Below, piece by piece: positions 13,182 to 15,189 of a DNA stretch of 15,189 bases. Positions within the stretch are counted from its first letter, which is position 1. Every line of letters starts with the position of its first letter. The position numbers and the translations under genes are program-made. The notes under the pieces are model-generated. The model did no database searches. It saw nothing but the letters and a program-made list of their open reading frames with translations, and was not told the origin of the DNA. This DNA is from Microcaldota archaeon (GTDB lineage: Archaea; Micrarchaeota; Micrarchaeia; Anstonellales; Bilamarchaeaceae), in assembly GCA_013425425.1 (NCBI GenBank), contig JACCLJ010000113.1, positions 1-15,189 on the forward strand. Direction: 5' to 3'.

Positions 13182-13418
13182 ATGGCAGTCAAGATTATAC
13201 ACGACCGGAGTACCTGCATCGGTTGCGGTGCATGCGCCGCGGTCTGCCCGGACTTCTGGGAAATGGCCGGAGACGGCAAGTCCAACCTCAAAGGAGCGAA
13301 GGGAAAGGGCGGCAGCTTCGTGCTCGAACTCCCGGACAAGAAGTGCAACCTGAACGCGGCGCAATCCTGCCCCGTCAGCTGCATACACCTAGAAGAAAAG
13401 GGAAAGAAGCTGATCTGA
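13182..13418 (+). CDS. 4Fe-4S ferredoxin (single-cluster, archaeal type)
   Basis: Small electron carrier, 78 aa. The cluster motif is C12-x2-C15-x2-C18-x3-C22-P, with the distal motif around C55, C63 (SCPVS) and C67. By comparison with the Pyrococcus monocluster ferredoxin, C12, C15, C18 and C63 should bind one 4Fe-4S cluster, and C22 with C55 could form the disulfide seen there. C67 occupies a position that is alanine in that protein, giving seven cysteines. ATG 13182 follows a good ribosome binding site (ggtgag). It is divergent from the ACD operon; ferredoxin is the electron acceptor of the 2-oxoacid oxidoreductases that supply acyl-CoA to ACD. Its TGA overlaps the HEPN ATG by one base. 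Confidence 0.92.
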   Translation: MAVKIIHDRSTCIGCGACAAVCPDFWEMAGDGKSNLKGAKGKGGSFVLELPDKKCNLNAAQSCPVSCIHLEEKGKKLI

Positions 13419-13801
13419 TGCGGAAGGAAAGCGAAAACTGGATTGCGCAAGCGAAAGAGGATTTCGATGCTGCGGCGGCAAACCTTAAAATAAAGAAATA
13501 TTACGTTGCAGCCTTTCTCTCCCAACAATGTGCGGAAAAAGCCATAAAAGCGCTCCATATAGAAAAAACACGCTCTATTCAGATAAAATCGCACAACCTT
13601 ATCGAATTGGGCGAAGCGCTGAAAGTACCGGAACGCATAATGGGCTGTTTAATGGAACTGAATTTCGATTATACCATCGCCCGTTATCCGGATGCGGCGA
13701 ACACGATACCCGCCAAGGCATACAATGAGATAATAAGCGAAAGGAAAATAGAATATGCAAAAGAGGTGTTAGAATGGGTTTTGAAGCAGATAAAAAAATA
13801 A
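13418..13801 (+). CDS. HEPN domain protein of a HEPN/MNT pair
   Basis: Helical HEPN-domain protein, 127 aa, paired with the nucleotidyltransferase that follows. In such pairs the HEPN protein is often a toxin-type RNase neutralised by its MNT partner. Motifs are the N-terminal WIAQAKEDFDAAAANLKIKK, then YYVAAFLSQQCAEKAIKALH and the characteristic DYTIARYPDA (84-93). A possible R-x6-H (R52, H59) is present, but the RX4HXY motif of HepT-type toxins is not seen, so catalytic activity is uncertain. ATG 13418 overlaps the ferredoxin TGA by one base and starts the recognised domain; the frame is open upstream inside ferredoxin, but that part is not domain-like. It overlaps the MNT gene by 28 bases. 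Confidence 0.88.
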   Translation: MRKESENWIAQAKEDFDAAAANLKIKKYYVAAFLSQQCAEKAIKALHIEKTRSIQIKSHNLIELGEALKVPERIMGCLMELNFDYTIARYPDAANTIPAKAYNEIISERKIEYAKEVLEWVLKQIKK

Positions 13802-14091
13802 GGAAATTCCTTACATCGCTGGAAAGGAACTTTTCTCCCATAAAAGTCATTCTCTTCGGCTCTAGGGCGCGGAACGACTGGCTCCTGGAAAGCGATTACG
13901 ATTTCATATTAGTTTCAGAAAAATTCTCCGGGACAGATTTCCTCCTGAGGGCCGGTGCGGTCTTCAAGAAATGCGGCGTCCGTTTCGCGGCGGATGTGCT
14001 TTGCTATACGCCAGAGGAATTCAAAACAAAAAGCAGGGAAATCGGGGTAGTCCGCGAGGCGGTTCGGACCGGAAAGGTTTTGATAAGGTGA
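13774..14091 (+). CDS. MNT-family minimal nucleotidyltransferase
   Basis: Minimal nucleotidyltransferase of the DNA polymerase beta superfamily, 105 aa. The signature is GS-x10-DxD (FGSRARNDWLLESDYDF; G29, S30, D41, D43), with a third acidic residue probably D74 in FAADVL. In HEPN/MNT modules characterised elsewhere the MNT protein can AMPylate and thereby silence the HEPN partner; whether that applies here is inference. The ATG lies inside the HEPN gene (28-base overlap), giving tight coupling. The cobalamin adenosyltransferase starts seven bases after its stop, so ferredoxin, HEPN, MNT and that gene may be on one transcript. Confidence 0.9.
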   Translation: MGFEADKKIRKFLTSLERNFSPIKVILFGSRARNDWLLESDYDFILVSEKFSGTDFLLRAGAVFKKCGVRFAADVLCYTPEEFKTKSREIGVVREAVRTGKVLIR

Positions 14092-14098
14092 AATAACA

Positions 14099-14632
14099 AT
14101 GCCGATTTACACGCGCATGGGCGATACCGGCCAGACGGTAACTCTTTCGGGCAAGAAGGTATACAAGGACGACGCACAAGTGGAGGCTTACGGTTCCGTA
14201 GATGAGCTTAATGCCCTCCTCGGCGTCGCCATCTCCTTCACCAGCCACGACGACGTTTTGGCACTACTCAGGAAAATCCAGAAAGAGCTGTTTCTCATCG
14301 GCGCGGAGCTTGCGATGGGCAAGACGCCGGCCAAAAAGATAAATCCAGCGCACATTTCCTCACTCGAGGCCGAGATAGACAAGATAGAAGAAGAGCTCCC
14401 ACGCCTCGCGAATTTCCTGGTGCCGGGTGGAAGCAAAACAGCGTCACTCCTTCACCTCTCGCGCACGGTCTGCAGGAGGGCGGAGCGCAGGGTAGTAACC
14501 CTCTCAAGAAAATCATCAATAAACCCGGACATAATCAAATACCTGAACCGCCTGGGCGACCTTCTCTTCGTGCTTGCACGTTATGAAAACAGGAAGCAGC
14601 GCATAGAGGAACTAGTCTGGGAAGGGAAATAA
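14099..14632 (+). CDS. ATP:cob(I)alamin adenosyltransferase, PduO/MMAB type
   Basis: Transfers the 5'-deoxyadenosyl group of ATP to cob(I)alamin to make coenzyme B12. The 177-aa helical-bundle protein has the family landmarks in order: IYTRMGDTGQTVTLSGKKV (ATP-binding N-terminus), VEAYGSVDELNALLG, IQKELFLIGAELAMGK, FLVPGGSKTASLLHLSRTVC, RRAERRVV and YLNRLGDLLFVLARYENR. No truncation is seen. ATG 14099 follows the MNT stop by seven bases. No B12-dependent enzyme or other cobalamin gene is present in the window, so the cofactor's use is unknown; a ribonucleotide reductase or mutase elsewhere is one possibility. Confidence 0.94.
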   Translation: MPIYTRMGDTGQTVTLSGKKVYKDDAQVEAYGSVDELNALLGVAISFTSHDDVLALLRKIQKELFLIGAELAMGKTPAKKINPAHISSLEAEIDKIEEELPRLANFLVPGGSKTASLLHLSRTVCRRAERRVVTLSRKSSINPDIIKYLNRLGDLLFVLARYENRKQRIEELVWEGK

Positions 14633-14656
14633 CAGCCAAAGCCGTGGGCGTTTCCA

Positions 14657-15189
14657 ATGGATGAGAAGGGAAAAAAAGACTTTTTTTTAGCTTTAGTTCT
14701 GTCCCTGTGGCTCATTTTATTCAGCGGCTTCTTCACGCCTTTTTTACTTGGTGCTTACGAGGAAGGCAATGATATCTCTTTCTATTATTCCGGTATCGGC
14801 CCGGATGGGAATCAGCTCGCCTATCCTTCACTAGCCCTGCTTTATTTCCAGGCCATCCGCACGGTTTCACCCGATATAGCAACCTTTGCATACGTTTTCG
14901 AGTTTCTCTCTTTAGCATTTTTCGCCGCCCTCTTTTTTGTTTACAAAAAAATTGATGCCAAACAGAACTTAGCAGCGGCCTTCCTCCTATTCGCGCCCAT
15001 CTTCTTTCTTGTTCCGCTGCGGCTCGAGATAGTCCCAATCACCCTATCAATAGCCGGCATCTATTTCTTCTCAGCAGAAAAAAGGCTTCTGGGCTGGTTC
15101 TTGGTCATCACCGCAGCGTTCATCAAAATCTTCCCCGTATTCCTCCTGCCTCTTTTTCTGGTGATGGAACTGAAAAGCAGCCGGTCCAG
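14657..15189 (+). CDS. Polytopic membrane protein, GT87/DUF2029-like (5' part, truncated by window edge)
   Basis: The frame is open from ATG 14657 to the window end, 177 codons with no stop. The product starts MDEKGKKDFFLALVLSLWLI with a hydrophobic segment at about 9-28. A soluble loop containing YEEGNDISFYYSGIGPDG follows, then hydrophobic segments at about 75-95, 103-118, 120-138 and 140-172. The pattern of many short membrane helices with an aspartate-containing loop after the first, plus the segment FIKIFPVFLLPLFLV, resembles prenyl-phosphate-sugar-dependent integral membrane glycosyltransferases of the GT87/DUF2029 type. That is a fold-level guess. The gap to the preceding gene is 24 bases with no clear ribosome binding site. 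The C-terminus is missing. Confidence 0.65.
   Translation, partial: MDEKGKKDFFLALVLSLWLILFSGFFTPFLLGAYEEGNDISFYYSGIGPDGNQLAYPSLALLYFQAIRTVSPDIATFAYVFEFLSLAFFAALFFVYKKIDAKQNLAAAFLLFAPIFFLVPLRLEIVPITLSIAGIYFFSAEKRLLGWFLVITAAFIKIFPVFLLPLFLVMELKSSRS

Noticed and set aside
13223..13417. Upstream extension of the HEPN frame inside ferredoxin
   Set aside because: The recognised HEPN domain starts at 13418 and the extension overlaps all the ferredoxin cluster codons out of frame.
13121..13594. N-terminal extension of the ACD beta frame
   Set aside because: The upstream part is antisense to ferredoxin and HEPN and has no ATP-grasp features; a promoter-like box sits just before the ATG at 13120.

Overview
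The window is archaeal chromosome. It carries ribosomal proteins S26e and L21e, RNA polymerase subunit Rpb4/RpoF, a two-repeat TATA-binding protein, the zinc-ribbon/HTH factor MBF1, FEN1, an XPD/Rad3 helicase, archaeal-type PheT and ADP-forming acetyl-CoA synthetase. TATA-like boxes lie about 25-45 bases before many starts. Short intergenic gaps, stop/start overlaps and cysteine-rich predicted exported proteins suggest a compact genome. A DPANN-type lineage such as Micrarchaeota or Diapherotrites is possible, but that is inference and I cannot place it firmly.

Layout. 1-869 (minus) is a truncated XPD-type helicase. It is divergent from a plus-strand run at 923-2203: SbcD/Mre11-related phosphoesterase, S26e, DUF1805. 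2181-3296 (minus) holds TBP followed by a cysteine-rich exported protein. 3416-4602 (plus) is the translation/transcription operon L21e, rpoF, DUF655, followed at once by a split tRNA-Val(UAC) gene at 4608-4756 and a hairpin-rich non-coding stretch. 4901-6424 (plus) is MBF1-FEN1. 6439-6810 (minus) is a small unknown protein. 6922-10680 (plus) is purF, a rhomboid protease and pheT, tightly overlapped. 10700-10945 (minus) is a small protein with a Cas2-like fold pattern and a perfect 16-bp palindrome upstream. 11079-13120 (minus) is the ACD beta-alpha operon. 13182-14632 (plus) is ferredoxin, HEPN, MNT nucleotidyltransferase and cobalamin adenosyltransferase, and 14657 to the end is the start of a polytopic membrane protein.

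How the genes fit together. Most of the window is information processing: translation, RNA polymerase, TBP, MBF1, repair nucleases and helicase. The metabolic genes are purine synthesis (PurF), ATP formation from acyl-CoA (ACD) with a divergent ferredoxin, and cobalamin activation. Ferredoxin-linked 2-oxoacid oxidation followed by ACD is a common archaeal energy route, so that divergent pair makes sense. The HEPN/MNT pair is the one obvious toxin-antitoxin-type module. No CRISPR array, IS element or rRNA gene was seen.

The most unusual observations are: (i) a tRNA-Val gene whose roughly 76-nt intron interrupts the D-loop rather than the anticodon loop; (ii) a TBP whose two halves are almost identical over 28 residues and about 90% identical in DNA over 80 bp, which suggests recent homogenisation; (iii) overlapping alternative hairpins downstream of the tRNA; and (iv) the Cas2-fold-like small gene with its palindromic upstream site.
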